A DNA stretch of 64,000 nt from Planococcus sp. MSAK28401 (GCF_018283455.1 NZ_JAAMTH010000001.1:867501-931500), one strand, 5' to 3'. Positions 24,962 through 34,049 are shown, counted from the stretch's first letter. The notes: generated by a model from the letters alone, not told the origin. A program made the numbers and translations.

Positions 24962-25672
24962 GTGATCTTACATACAGAAGAAGTGGGAGCAGGAGAGCCT
25001 ATTGTGTTCTTGCACACAGGTCTGCAGACAGGTTTGACTGACTTTGTATACCAAAGAGAATTCTTCAAAGAATATTTTCGGGTGATTCTGCCAGATTTGC
25101 GGGGGCATGGCAAATCCATCAATAATGATTTGGCCAATTTTTTTGAGGACGCTGCAAGGGATCTGTTTGATACATTAGAGAAAAAAGAAATGGACTCTGT
25201 ACATATTGTTGGTGCTTCATTGGGAGCGTTGGTGGGTTTATTTTTTGCCAAGAGATTTCCCGGAAAAGTCAAAAGCTTAACACTATCCGGTATAACTCCA
25301 GGAAAGCCAGAGAATTGGAGCCAGATGCACAAGGAAGATGTAGAAGTTCAAACTCAACTCCTTCAAAATGACGAAGCCGTTAGTTACTTCGATCAATTGC
25401 ACGCAGCCGCCTGGAAGCAGTTTCTTTATATGGCACGGAACGACGAGTGGTATCCATTCGAAGAAACAAAAGATTTAGCTGGAATCCATTCACCTATCTT
25501 GCTTATTGCAGGCGAAGGGAATCCGAATGAGACAACAGGGGCGCTGTCCTACCGTTCCATGCATCATAATGTTCATGTTGCTATTATTCCTTTTGCCTCT
25601 CACTTGGTTCATATTGAACAACCTAAACTATATAGCGAAGTATTGAACTTGTTTCTTAAGGACATTTCGTAA
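24962..25672 (+). CDS. Alpha/beta-hydrolase
   Basis: 236 residues of the classic hydrolase fold: oxyanion loop VFLHTGLQTG, LPDLRGHGKS, nucleophile Ser in GASLGALVG, and C-terminal histidine in FASHLVHIEQP. The GTG at 24962 with GTGAGGAGA fits the family N-terminus (HTEEVGAGEPIVFLH); the ATG at 24836 adds a 42-residue stretch unlike the family. Probably an esterase or lactonase; substrate unknown. It follows the TPP enzyme's terminator, so it is an independent unit. Confidence 0.82.
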   Translation: MILHTEEVGAGEPIVFLHTGLQTGLTDFVYQREFFKEYFRVILPDLRGHGKSINNDLANFFEDAARDLFDTLEKKEMDSVHIVGASLGALVGLFFAKRFPGKVKSLTLSGITPGKPENWSQMHKEDVEVQTQLLQNDEAVSYFDQLHAAAWKQFLYMARNDEWYPFEETKDLAGIHSPILLIAGEGNPNETTGALSYRSMHHNVHVAIIPFASHLVHIEQPKLYSEVLNLFLKDIS

Positions 25673-25717
25673 AGTCAGACGGAATGGATGACTTGCACGG
25701 GAGGGGAGATAGGAGTT

Positions 25718-25879
25718 ATGACAAAAATCGTGAGCAAGGATAATCAAGAAAACGTCTATTTATTTATCTTGCTTTTTGTTCTATCAGTTATTACGCTTCG
25801 AAAAATCAAAACAATCGAGCACAAAAGAAAAGAAGTGACATCAGCTCTGATGGAGCCCTATGATCCCAATATTTTATGA
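25718..25879 (+). CDS. 53-residue single-pass membrane protein
   Basis: A short polar N-terminus, one hydrophobic helix (VYLFILLFVLSVITL) and a basic/acidic tail. The ATG has GATAGGAG ahead. It follows the hydrolase by 45 bp and may be co-transcribed. Unrecognised. Confidence 0.55.
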   Translation: MTKIVSKDNQENVYLFILLFVLSVITLRKIKTIEHKRKEVTSALMEPYDPNIL

Positions 25880-25983
25880 GAATGAAAATCGTTTGGCGTT
25901 GAATAATCTGTCTAGGGGAATCACACCGGATTAAAAATTACCCGTACGAGAACTTGAATATTAGTGCTGAGGGTGAAGATATA

Positions 25984-26223
25984 ATGAATAGGTGGAAAGC
26001 GGAAGAAGTGGTTTTTGAGACGATGCATGAAGCAGATGTATGGGCTAATTCCATAGCTAATGAAATGTACGGTAGACTTTATGACGGCTACAGTACTCCC
26101 GACTATAAAATAGCTTGTGCGTTGGCTTTTAGATTAGCGGCTATTGAGAACTGCAGGGTTTATACCGAGGACGAAGGAGATAGCTATAAGGTATATGCGA
26201 TATTTGATTCTCCAGATTCATAA
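25984..26223 (+). CDS. Hypothetical soluble protein
   Basis: 79 residues, hydrophilic, with an Ala-rich helix (YKIACALAFRLAAIE) and a C-terminal strand (DSYKVYAIFDS). The ATG has GAGGGTGA upstream. I do not recognise a family. It lies in a run of small genes on the plus strand. Confidence 0.6.
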   Translation: MNRWKAEEVVFETMHEADVWANSIANEMYGRLYDGYSTPDYKIACALAFRLAAIENCRVYTEDEGDSYKVYAIFDSPDS

Positions 26224-26290
26224 ATCTACTAAATAGATCTCTCAATAGGGATGGAAGACTAAAAAATCGAGAGGGTAAGGGAGGGGTTCT

Positions 26291-26752
26291 TTGAAAAGCT
26301 TCAAAACGATAATTCTTGGCATTTGTGTCGTGTTCATCTTGGCTGCTTGCGATCAGGCCGTTTGGTACGATACGCGGGAAGAGGCAATTGAAAAGGGTCT
26401 GCGAGAGGAAGGCATCAGTGCATCGTCCCCTATGTCCGTTGAAGAATACGATGACGAAACAATCGTGTCGTATGTACAGGACAATTCTCTAGGTGTAGCA
26501 AGTATCACAGAAAGTGAAAAGGGTTATAGTTGGTACCGAAGCGCTCCCTACCACGGATTTGAAGTCACGGGCGACTTGCCATATACGACAGGGAGTTTCA
26601 CGTTTGAAACAGAAGCTGGAGTAGAAGTTTCTGTGATATACGGAGAAATTTTTGATCCCACAATGCAAGTTAATGAGGTAGCAAGCCGTGAAGGATTGGA
26701 TGAAGTGACACTGCTTGGTGAGTCCAATCTCTTTTACACTTTTCTCGAATAA
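26291..26752 (+). CDS. Lipoprotein, unknown function
   Basis: 153 residues with signal peptide and lipobox LAAC (Cys20). The mature part is acidic with aromatic clusters (SWYRSAPYHGFEV). The TTG start has GGGAGGGG at good spacing. Its 55-residue membrane neighbour begins 32 bp downstream. No family recognised. Confidence 0.75.
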   Translation: MKSFKTIILGICVVFILAACDQAVWYDTREEAIEKGLREEGISASSPMSVEEYDDETIVSYVQDNSLGVASITESEKGYSWYRSAPYHGFEVTGDLPYTTGSFTFETEAGVEVSVIYGEIFDPTMQVNEVASREGLDEVTLLGESNLFYTFLE

Positions 26753-26784
26753 GCTTTGCAGACAAATATTTTAGGGGGAAGTTG

Positions 26785-26952
26785 ATGATACCTGTTTTGA
26801 AAGTAGTAAGTATTATTCTCTTGTTTTCACCCGCCGTTTTGATCTACACAGAAACGACGAGTATACTAGTTGCCGTAATTCCATTCGTTATAGGCGCCTT
26901 GCTTTACACTTATGTTCAAAGCAAAAAACGTACCCAGCATCGTCCAAGTTAA
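26785..26952 (+). CDS. 55-residue two-helix membrane peptide
   Basis: MIPVLKVVSIILLFSPAVLI, polar TETTS, a second helix, and a basic tail SKKRTQHRPS. TTAGGGGGA precedes the ATG and a terminator follows. It resembles in design the peptide at 21343-21513, which also accompanies a lipoprotein gene. Unrecognised. Confidence 0.65.
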   Translation: MIPVLKVVSIILLFSPAVLIYTETTSILVAVIPFVIGALLYTYVQSKKRTQHRPS

Positions 26953-26967
26953 TTAGCAGGAATCATT

Positions 26968-26996
26968 AAACCAACTTATCTTAAGTTGGTTTTTTA
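26968..26996 (+). terminator. Intrinsic terminator
   Basis: Stem AAACCAACTTA/TAAGTTGGTTT with a T-run, after the small membrane-peptide gene. Confidence 0.88.
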
Positions 26997-27266
26997 TTTG
27001 TGAAGAGAATTTTCTAAGTAACTAGCAGGATTTAGAGCGATGGCGTGGCAAAGATCCAATCGCGGGAGAGCTTTTATGTTTTATTAACTTTATGTAACTT
27101 TTGCTAAATAACGTTGACGCTAAAGACTACCTTCTGTAAGGTTGGATAAGGAAGAAGAAAAAACTGTAAATTATAATAATTGAGTCTCAATAATTTACAG
27201 AAGAAGACCAAAAAAGTCAGTAGTTCAGAAGGCAAGGTTTTTAAAAAAAGGGAGGACAACAATACA

Positions 27267-29213
27267 ATGCACAATAGCTTATGGAACAAATCAGCTAAGG
27301 CGCTGCTATCAGTCGGGTTGGTGGCGAGTCTTTGGGTACCGGCTTCGCAAACAACGGCACAAGCCGCTGCCCCGGCAAGCGATCTATTTATTTCGGAATA
27401 CATTGAAGGCAGCAGCTTGAATAAGGCGATCGAAATTTATAATGGGACAGGTGCTTCAATCGACTTGAGTCCTTATTCAGTGGCCTTGTATGCAAACGGC
27501 AGCACATCCATACAAAGTGAAATGGCGCTGTCCGGTAATGTAGCAAGCGGGGATACAATCGTTCTTTATAATAGTGGGGCAGATGCTGCGATTCTGGAAC
27601 AAGGAGATTTGCAAAATAATGGTGTCATCAACTTTAATGGCGACGACGCATTGGTATTGGAAAAAGATGGCCTCCCAATCGATTCAATCGGCCAAGTGGG
27701 CACGCGCATTGAAAACACAAAAGACGTTACGCTGGTCCGCAATCCAGAGATCCAATCTGGCGACAGCGTAGTAGATGACGCATTCGACCCTTCGGCTGAA
27801 TGGACGGCATACCCTGCTGATACATTTGAGCATTTAGGGAGCCACACGATGAATGGAGCTGGTGAAACGCCAGTTCCTGAGCCTGAATTGCAGCCGATGG
27901 AGCCCAAAAAGAATTTGCGCTACGAAAACTTGAAAAAGAAAAAATTGACGGTTGGCCAACATAGTGTATCCTTGACCTTGGATGGCAAGACATCCATCAC
28001 GGATGGGGTCTATATGAAAGGGAAATACGGAGAATTCCATGGTACAGGCTTTGAGGATGTGAAGGTAGTGCTAAGCCCTGCCCGCACAGAATCGGTCTTT
28101 GATTTTAACGGAATTGAGGTAAAGCACGTGTTAGTGGATGGCGAGAAGGTTTCTGAGATCAGGGGAGCTGAAAATATCCAAAAAATCGAGTTTATCGATG
28201 GAGCGGATTATGAAGCGATTCGCTTCTACAATTCGGGCGGCGAGCCGATCTCTTCTCCTCATTTGCCGAAAGAAAACAAGGCACCCATAGCAACGAAAGT
28301 ATTTGCGGGGGAACAAGTATGGGCAGGAGACCGCTTACAATATGACTTGACTGAATACTTCTCGGATCCTGAAGGACAGAGCTTGTCATTTTCATCTACG
28401 AAAGGAACTATTACCGGCTCGGACTTGACGCTCGACTTGCCGGAAGGCTCACACATAGTCGGTGTGACAGCAAGCGATGGCAATCAAAGCGTCACCCAGT
28501 CATTTTCAGTGACGGTGTCTGCAGAAGCGCCAGCACCAGACGAATACTATGACACAGCCGATGGTTTGCAAGGTGACGCATTGAAAGCAGAGCTTCATGA
28601 AATCATCGATGACCACACACAGCTCAGTTATTCACAAGTATGGGATGCATTGAAAATTACGGATGAAGACCCGAACAATTCAAACAATGTGCTGTTATTG
28701 TATACGGGCGAGTCGCGTTCGAAATCCTTGAATGGCGGCAATGTCGGTGACTGGAACCGCGAGCATACGTGGGCGAAGTCTCATGGCGGTTTCGGTACAG
28801 CAAGAGGCGCGGGGACGGATATCCACCATTTGCGTCCAACCGATGTGCAAGTGAATGGGCTGCGCGGCAATTTGGACTTTAACTACGGCGGCAGTACGGT
28901 AAGCGGCTGTGACGGCTGCTTGCGCACATCCACTTCGTGGGAGCCGCCGAATGAAGTCAAAGGCGACGTCGCCCGCATGCTATTCTATATGGCGGTCCGT
29001 TATGAATCAGGTGACGGCGTGGACTTGGAATTGAATGACCTGGTGAATAATGGTTCAATGCCTTACCACGGTAAGATTTCCGTGTTGCTCGAATGGCATG
29101 AGCAAGATCCTGTCAGCGCTTGGGAAGAGCAGCGCAACGAGAAAATTGAAGATATTCAAGGGAACCGCAACCCGTTTGTCGACCATCCAGAATGGGCGGA
29201 ATCGATCTGGTAG
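27267..29213 (+). CDS. Secreted endonuclease I-family nuclease with lamin-tail domain
   Basis: 648 residues. Signal peptide ending near AQAAA (about residue 35); lamin-tail-like domain (about 38-195, SDLFISEYIEGSSLNKAIEIYNG); a middle beta-rich region with a Pro/Glu linker; a cadherin/Ig-like segment (LTEYFSDPEGQSLSFS); then the endonuclease I domain from about residue 430, with DWNREHTWAKSHGG and DIHHLRP as the catalytic and metal sites. It degrades extracellular DNA or RNA, as B. subtilis YurI/BsnA does. ATG 27267 follows AAAGGGAGGAC at slightly long spacing. Terminator follows. Confidence 0.9.
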   Translation: MHNSLWNKSAKALLSVGLVASLWVPASQTTAQAAAPASDLFISEYIEGSSLNKAIEIYNGTGASIDLSPYSVALYANGSTSIQSEMALSGNVASGDTIVLYNSGADAAILEQGDLQNNGVINFNGDDALVLEKDGLPIDSIGQVGTRIENTKDVTLVRNPEIQSGDSVVDDAFDPSAEWTAYPADTFEHLGSHTMNGAGETPVPEPELQPMEPKKNLRYENLKKKKLTVGQHSVSLTLDGKTSITDGVYMKGKYGEFHGTGFEDVKVVLSPARTESVFDFNGIEVKHVLVDGEKVSEIRGAENIQKIEFIDGADYEAIRFYNSGGEPISSPHLPKENKAPIATKVFAGEQVWAGDRLQYDLTEYFSDPEGQSLSFSSTKGTITGSDLTLDLPEGSHIVGVTASDGNQSVTQSFSVTVSAEAPAPDEYYDTADGLQGDALKAELHEIIDDHTQLSYSQVWDALKITDEDPNNSNNVLLLYTGESRSKSLNGGNVGDWNREHTWAKSHGGFGTARGAGTDIHHLRPTDVQVNGLRGNLDFNYGGSTVSGCDGCLRTSTSWEPPNEVKGDVARMLFYMAVRYESGDGVDLELNDLVNNGSMPYHGKISVLLEWHEQDPVSAWEEQRNEKIEDIQGNRNPFVDHPEWAESIW

Positions 29214-29320
29214 GTAGTTGTTGACTGGGTATTTGATAAGCAAAACGTGAAAATGGCGTATGGATATGACTAACTATGCTAGCCAGGATATTTGTAGATA
29301 GTTCAATATTTACTTCCAAA

Positions 29321-29357
29321 GGGGAAAAGCGGTGCTAAGCCACGCTTTTCTCCTTTT
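29321..29357 (+). terminator. Terminator after the nuclease
   Basis: Stem GGGGAAAAGCG/CGCTTTTCTCC with a T-rich tail about 110 bases after the stop. Confidence 0.75.
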
Positions 29358-29426
29358 GCCTATCTACGTGTCCAATAGATGGAATCATTTTAGTTATACT
29401 AAGTTGAGGGAGAAGGGGTGGTGAAC

Positions 29427-30179
29427 ATGTTTACTACACGGGGAGCTAAAATTTTAGATGGGACCCCCAATTACTTGGTGATGGAAGAGATAGGGGAAAT
29501 CGAGTCTGCAAAACACTTTGAAGAAGTTTTAAATGAATTGAAGAAATACGTTATAGAAAAGGATATTCAATCAGTTTCGATCATACTTAACGAACAGCAA
29601 GCCGCAGATGCTTCGTATATAGAGTTGCTTGAAAAATTCAGTTTTCAAATACAAGATACTCAATTTTTCTATAGGCGACAACTGTCTGCTTTAGAAGATA
29701 TGGAGATAAAAGCGCCGCTTTCGGTTAAATCATTGGAAGAAATCACGGATGCTGTATTCTTGAAAACATGGATGGACGCCAGCGCTGGTTCGCTCAATGC
29801 TTCCGCTCCTTTCACCTCGCTGTCTGCGCAAAAAGAGTTTGAAGGGATGCAATCGGAACTTGGCGCGGGTTATCAAAAAAGCTGCCTCGTCATTTTTTAT
29901 GGAGACCAAGCGATAGGCGTGACTATGCCCCAAATCGAACAGGGAATTGTCGATGAAGGGAGATTGTTTTATTTCGGGCTCATACCCGCTTTTCGAGGCC
30001 TGGGATGGGGCGCATACCTTCATAAATTATCCCTGCAGCTCCTTAAACAAATGGGTGCCGAGTATTACATTGGCGCAACCGGCCAACACAATATCCCGAT
30101 GCAGCGAATATTTGAAGCGAATGCTTGTGAACTGATCGAAAGAAAGTTTATTTATCGATTGAAGGATGGCGTTAAGTGA
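29427..30179 (+). CDS. GNAT-family acetyltransferase
   Basis: 250 residues. The C-terminal half carries the acetyl-CoA motif in LFYFGLIPAFRGLGWGAYLHKLSLQLL and the GNIPMQRIFEANAC-type end of the GNAT fold; the N-terminal half is a degenerate second GNAT-like region. Acceptor unknown. Two GTGs lie just upstream (29418, 29421), but the ATG at 29427 has the best spacing from AAGGGG. It is 42 bp ahead of a second GNAT gene; the two are probably co-transcribed. Confidence 0.8.
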   Translation: MFTTRGAKILDGTPNYLVMEEIGEIESAKHFEEVLNELKKYVIEKDIQSVSIILNEQQAADASYIELLEKFSFQIQDTQFFYRRQLSALEDMEIKAPLSVKSLEEITDAVFLKTWMDASAGSLNASAPFTSLSAQKEFEGMQSELGAGYQKSCLVIFYGDQAIGVTMPQIEQGIVDEGRLFYFGLIPAFRGLGWGAYLHKLSLQLLKQMGAEYYIGATGQHNIPMQRIFEANACELIERKFIYRLKDGVK

Positions 30180-30221
30180 ATAAGGTCATCGGTCATGAGC
30201 CTTAAGTGATGGGAGGTCAAT

Positions 30222-30752
30222 ATGCTAGTGAATACGGAACGATTAGTGATTAGGCCATTTCAAGGGGAGAACATACAGGACGTTTTTGCAATTTACAGTG
30301 ACAAAGAGGTTTGTCAGTATTTATTGCATGAGGAATGGCATGTCGGGAATATGGAAGAAAAATTCAATAAAAAGCTAGTAAACCGTTCACTTACACCAAA
30401 CACCATGATCAGTTTAGCGGTTGTTCTGGATGAACAGGTCATTGGCGATCTGTCGGCTTGGTATACGGATATGAAAGACACTGTAGAAATTGGATATAGT
30501 TTTTCTTCTGCGTCTGGCGGAAAGGGCTATGCGACAGAAGCGGTGGGAAGCTTGGTGGCCCACTTATTTAATGACTATCATGTGCACCGAATCCAAGCGA
30601 CGCTTGATGCCAGAAATACTGCTTCCCAAAAGTTATGCGAACGCATAGGGATGAGAAAAGAAGCGCATTTTATACAAGATTATTGGAATAAAAATGAATG
30701 GACGGACAGCATCGTTTACGGAATGTTGGATCACGAATTGAACAAAATATAA
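30222..30752 (+). CDS. RimJ/RimL-type GNAT acetyltransferase
   Basis: 176 residues: TERLVIRPF at the start, the acetyl-CoA loop in SASGGKGYATEAVGSLVAHLF, and the ARNTASQKLCERIGMRKEAHF ending typical of RimJ/RimL-like N-acetyltransferases. Such enzymes modify protein N-termini or small amines; the target here is unknown. GGGAGG precedes the ATG. Confidence 0.87.
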   Translation: MLVNTERLVIRPFQGENIQDVFAIYSDKEVCQYLLHEEWHVGNMEEKFNKKLVNRSLTPNTMISLAVVLDEQVIGDLSAWYTDMKDTVEIGYSFSSASGGKGYATEAVGSLVAHLFNDYHVHRIQATLDARNTASQKLCERIGMRKEAHFIQDYWNKNEWTDSIVYGMLDHELNKI

Positions 30753-30789
30753 GGCTGGCCATATGAAAGACTATCGAAACGATTTACAC

Positions 30790-30832
30790 AAAAATCCTCG
30801 CAATTCCTTTTACAAGGACGCGGGGATTTTTG
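30790..30832. terminator. Bidirectional terminator
   Basis: Stem AAAATCCTCGC/GCGGGGATTTT (one G-T) with A/T tracts, between the GNAT pair and the convergent membrane protein. Confidence 0.85.
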
Positions 30833-30850
30833 ATCTTTGCAGAAAACCAG

Positions 30851-31138
30851 TTATTCTTTTGCGCTTTTATATTCCAGAAGTACGGGGATGATGTTCAATA
30901 AAATCGAGATGACCGTCAATACCCACAGCGCAGATGACATAATCGGCACCACGTCCGATAATGCAGACCAATCTTCTGCACGAACCCAATCAGCGACCAT
31001 GCTGTAATCAGCCGCAAGGGTCAGAGCGGTAAACGACAGTCCCATCGCCATCGCTAATTTATAATTCTTGCCTATTGCATACAGATAAAGATTTACGCAG
31101 GTGGCTGCGATTGCGATCAGCCCGAATAAGAACCACAT
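30851..31138 (-). CDS. Three-helix membrane protein, unknown function
   Basis: 95 residues, mostly membrane helices (MWFLFGLIAIAATCVNLYLY, and two more) with an acidic loop WVRAEDWSALSD. ATG 31138 has TGGAGGCAAAACT upstream; the longer frame from 31183 is not supported. Unrecognised. Confidence 0.68.
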   Translation of the reverse strand: MWFLFGLIAIAATCVNLYLYAIGKNYKLAMAMGLSFTALTLAADYSMVADWVRAEDWSALSDVVPIMSSALWVLTVISILLNIIPVLLEYKSAKE

Positions 31139-31359
31139 AGTTTTGCCTCCAATTTTACTGGGAATTAGTATTAATAGAGACAAGGTAAGGTTCCCATTAG
31201 TTTCCTAAAGACTCTTGGATATTTACGGGAAACTTCAAAAGATTCGCTTAGCAGATTATTAATTTACTGAAAATGCCGATTTTTGAAACTTTATGTAGCT
31301 GTAAACGTACTATAAGGCAAAGGAAATGAGTAATAGCCGAAATGAAAGGGGATGGTTTT

Positions 31360-31548
31360 ATGCATTGGATGATGTGGATCTTCTGGGGGTTTTTTGGAGC
31401 GTTATTTATTGGCAGTTATGTGGTGGACAAGTTGACCAAAAGGAAATACAGCTTAGATAAAAAAGCAAATACTGCAAACCAGGATTCTGCTGCTGCGGAT
31501 GCGAGCCGGCAAGCTGGGCGCAACAACCATGAAAGCGGCATGTTTTAA
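31360..31548 (+). CDS. 62-residue membrane-anchored protein
   Basis: N-terminal Trp-rich membrane helix (MHWMMWIFWGFFGALFIG) and a polar, basic then Asn/Ala/Gln-rich tail. ATG 31360 is preferred because GAAAGGGG precedes it. Unrecognised. Confidence 0.62.
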   Translation: MHWMMWIFWGFFGALFIGSYVVDKLTKRKYSLDKKANTANQDSAAADASRQAGRNNHESGMF

Positions 31549-31582
31549 CAGAATGGCTGGCCTTGTTTCTTTAGTCAAGCAG

Positions 31583-31607
31583 GTGTAATTTCCGGATGAA
31601 CGGGTAC
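31583..31607 (+). promoter_or_regulatory. Sigma-B-like promoter of the 74-residue protein gene
   Basis: GTGTAA and GGGTAC separated by 13 bases, one mismatch each from GTTTAA and GGGTAT. It is 36 bases before the start codon. General-stress control would fit the very hydrophilic product. Confidence 0.5.
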
Positions 31608-31642
31608 AGTATAGAAAATGTACGACAAGGAGGAATTGCTGT

Positions 31643-31867
31643 ATGGCTAGAAAAGGAACGGCAGGCCGCACACCTGAAAAGCAAGTCGGGGCTCATGAGT
31701 CTGCAATCGATAAAGCGATCAATAAAACAAAAGAAGCTTTGGACGGAGATAATGAAGCAACGAATTACAGCGAAGAAAAAGGCAGAGACGAGCAGGAAGA
31801 TGCGAAAGAGTATTCGAAACACGTCTCAAAAGAAGATGAACGCGATTTACCGGAACAACAGAAATAA
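31643..31867 (+). CDS. Very hydrophilic small protein, possibly stress-related
   Basis: 74 residues, almost only charged and polar (MARKGTAGRTPEKQVGAHES, then Lys/Glu/Asp-rich), with no hydrophobic core, so likely disordered. AAGGAGG precedes the ATG, and a sigma-B-like promoter lies upstream. Composition resembles small general-stress proteins of Bacillales, but no family is recognised. Strong terminator follows. Confidence 0.65.
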   Translation: MARKGTAGRTPEKQVGAHESAIDKAINKTKEALDGDNEATNYSEEKGRDEQEDAKEYSKHVSKEDERDLPEQQK

Positions 31868-31908
31868 AAAAATGGAGCTTGAGGAGATTCCCTCAAGCTC
31901 CATTTTTG
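31867..31908. terminator. Bidirectional terminator
   Basis: Stem AAAATGGAGCTTGAGG/CCTCAAGCTCCATTTT with a five-base loop, between the hydrophilic protein gene and the convergent dehydrogenase. Confidence 0.93.
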
Positions 31909-31909
31909 T

Positions 31910-32629
31910 TTAGGACGGGTTGGTCGACCATAATCCAGCGCTTTTAACAAAGACGCGCGGATGAAGTTTCAAGCTGGCGACGATCAAGTCGGCCAGGTCT
32001 TCCGGGTGCATAACTTTTTCAGCATCGCCGGTGATCAGGTTGGATTCGTGGGCAAGGTCCGTGACAACTGTGCTCGGCGTCATCGCCGTGACACGGATGT
32101 TGTGTTTGCGTACTTCAAGCGCGAGCGATTCGGTCAAGCCCATGACAGCGAATTTTGAAGAGCTATACGCGCTTGTGACCGGTGCGCCTTTTTGTCCGGC
32201 AGTGGATGAGATATTGATGATATCGCCTGAACTCTGCTCGATCATGCCTGGAAGTACGGCACGTGTTGCGTTATAGACGCCCATCAAATTGACGTCGACG
32301 ATATTTTTCCATTCTTCCGGTGACAATTCCAAAAAGCCGCCGAATTTCCCGGTGCCTGCGTTGTTGATCAGGATATCGATATCGCCAAGTTCGTTTTTTA
32401 GTTTCTCGATCGCTTGTTCAATCGCAGCGAGATCCGTCACGTCGGCAGAAGCAGTTGCCACTTTGACATTCGCATCTTGCAGTTCGACGGATACTTTGTC
32501 GAGGTTTTCCTGTTTCAAGCCGATTAAGCCGACATTGACGCCTTCATTGGCAAGGGCGATCGCTGTCGCACGGCCAATGCCGCGTCCTCCGCCCGTGATG
32601 ATGGCTGTTTTCCCTTTAATTGATTGCAT
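31910..32629 (-). CDS. SDR oxidoreductase, 3-ketoacyl-ACP-reductase-like (YoxD-like)
   Basis: 239 residues of the classical short-chain dehydrogenase fold: cofactor loop [14 protein letters not shown], catalytic Ser in [11 protein letters not shown] and YSSSKF (Tyr/Lys). Length and C-terminus ([15 protein letters not shown]) resemble the YoxD type rather than true FabG. Substrate unknown. ATG 32629 has AAGGAG; the much longer frame upstream has no support. One of six SDR genes in the window. Confidence 0.85.
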   Translation of the reverse strand: MQSIKGKTAIITGGGRGIGRATAIALANEGVNVGLIGLKQENLDKVSVELQDANVKVATASADVTDLAAIEQAIEKLKNELGDIDILINNAGTGKFGGFLELSPEEWKNIVDVNLMGVYNATRAVLPGMIEQSSGDIINISSTAGQKGAPVTSAYSSSKFAVMGLTESLALEVRKHNIRVTAMTPSTVVTDLAHESNLITGDAEKVMHPEDLADLIVASLKLHPRVFVKSAGLWSTNPS

Positions 32630-32850
32630 CGTAACACTCCTTAAATTCAGGTACGCTAAAGCCGTCCCGTAATTAAATACTTTCCTATTATCTTTGATTT
32701 GGGAGGGAAATGCATGTGAGGCGTCTTGAGTAGATGATTTTCCAGTTACTGCGAAAAATCGTATTTGCTGTGTATTGATATCAGCGAGATATTGAAGTGT
32801 TTGGAGAAGCGTCCGCTCGTAACCTCTTCTGCTCAATAATGCTGCGCATT

Positions 32851-33053
32851 ACTTTCGCAAAGATAATATCTCCCGCAGGTCGACCTTATCTTTCCAGTGG
32901 TAAAGCGAGACGACCGAGACCCCGCAGTGAATGAATGGGCGAAGCAACGCTGAGCACATTCATTTGCGACGCTTGAGCGTAGCGAAAGTAGAGCAAACCG
33001 AGGAGGCTTGGGTGCGAGCCCACGGAAAGCGAGCGGTAAGCTTCGGAAAATAC
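32851..33053. repeat. Dispersed structured intergenic repeat, copy 1
   Basis: GC-rich non-coding element in a ~480-base gap. It contains AAAGATAA/TTATCTTT arms, GCGAGACGACCGAGACCCCGC, the module CATTCATTTGCGACGC and CGAGGAGGCTTGGG...CGGAAAGCGAG. The last parts resemble the well-known intergenic repeat of Bacillus-type genomes with GAGACCCCGCAG and GGAAAGCGAG motifs (from memory). The CATTCATTTGCGACGC module recurs at 43870. ORFs through it are not coding. Confidence 0.65.
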
Positions 33054-33110
33054 GTTTAAGTATTGAGTAAAAATAAAAACAGCCCGGAAAATCCCGGGCT
33101 GTTCGTGTGT

Positions 33111-33893
33111 TCAATATTTATAGGATTGGCCGCCGTCGATTGGGATGACGGAAGCGTTGATGAATTTCGCTGCATCGGATAATAAGAAAGCGACGAGATT
33201 GCCGACTTCTTCCGGCTTGCCGAAACGCTTCATCGGATTGACGCTGACAAATTCCTTGCCGGCAGCTTCCCAGTCATCGCCAGCCATTTGCTTCAAGGAG
33301 CCTTCGACCATTGGGGTCATGATGGCGCCGGGTGCGATGGCGTTGATGCTGATGCCATATTCTCCGTATTCGATGCCGGAGTTGCGCGTCAAGCCGACAA
33401 CGCCGTGCTTGCTTGCCGCATAGCCGGATTGGTTGCCGACGCCGCGGATGCCGCCGACCGATGCCGTGTTGACGATCGAGCCGTAGCCTTGTTCTTTCAT
33501 CACTTTCAAGACATGCTTCATGCCGAAGAACACGCCGTTCAGGTTAACGCTGACGACTTTTTCGAATTCATCGGAGCCGTATTCTTCCGTCAAGTTCTGC
33601 TTGCCTTCGATGCCGGCGTTATTGAAGAAACCATCAATTTTGCCGAAAGTGTCGAGTGTAAATTGGACGTAATTTTTCACTTGTTCTTCATCGGTGACGT
33701 TGGCTTCAACGGTTTCGATGGAAGCGCCTTGGAAATCTGCCAGAATTTCATTTTTGCTCGCTTCTAGGGATTCTTTGTTCATGTCGACAAGGACGAGCTT
33801 GCCGCCTTGAGCTGCGATTGAATTTGCAGCGGCGCGGCCAAGGCCGGATCCCCCGCCAGTAATGATAATGACTTTGTTTTGGTAATTAATCAT
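33111..33893 (-). CDS. SDR oxidoreductase, glucose-1-dehydrogenase-like
   Basis: 260 residues: TGGGSGLGRA cofactor loop, acidic VDMN (NAD preference), NNAG, catalytic Ser in NTASVGGIRG, YAASKHG, and the C-terminal PIDGGQSYKY. This is the common classical SDR type; substrate not assignable. ATG 33893 has GGAGAG. It is divergent from a TetR regulator 156 bp away with a palindrome between, so it is a likely target of that regulator. Confidence 0.87.
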   Translation of the reverse strand: MINYQNKVIIITGGGSGLGRAAANSIAAQGGKLVLVDMNKESLEASKNEILADFQGASIETVEANVTDEEQVKNYVQFTLDTFGKIDGFFNNAGIEGKQNLTEEYGSDEFEKVVSVNLNGVFFGMKHVLKVMKEQGYGSIVNTASVGGIRGVGNQSGYAASKHGVVGLTRNSGIEYGEYGISINAIAPGAIMTPMVEGSLKQMAGDDWEAAGKEFVSVNPMKRFGKPEEVGNLVAFLLSDAAKFINASVIPIDGGQSYKY

Positions 33894-33991
33894 GGAAATA
33901 TCTCTCCTTTTCATGGGTATGCTAAACTGAAAATACGCTACTCTTTTACTGTAAGCCTTTGCAAAACAGCTCTCAATCAGTAAAATTTCCA

Positions 33992-34016
33992 GATGTGTTG
34001 AGTAATTCGACACATC
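33992..34016. promoter_or_regulatory. Putative TetR operator
   Basis: An imperfect palindrome with 10-base arms GATGTGTTGA/TCGACACATC (one mismatch) and a five-base centre lies between the divergent SDR and TetR genes. TetR regulators often bind such sites between themselves and their target. Confidence 0.65.
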
Positions 34017-34049
34017 CTTGATAAATGTCGAGTTTAAGGGGGATGGGCG

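Noticed and set aside
33288-33767. 159-codon ORF on the plus strand
   Set aside because: It lies entirely opposite a well-supported SDR gene and shows the composition expected of an antisense shadow.
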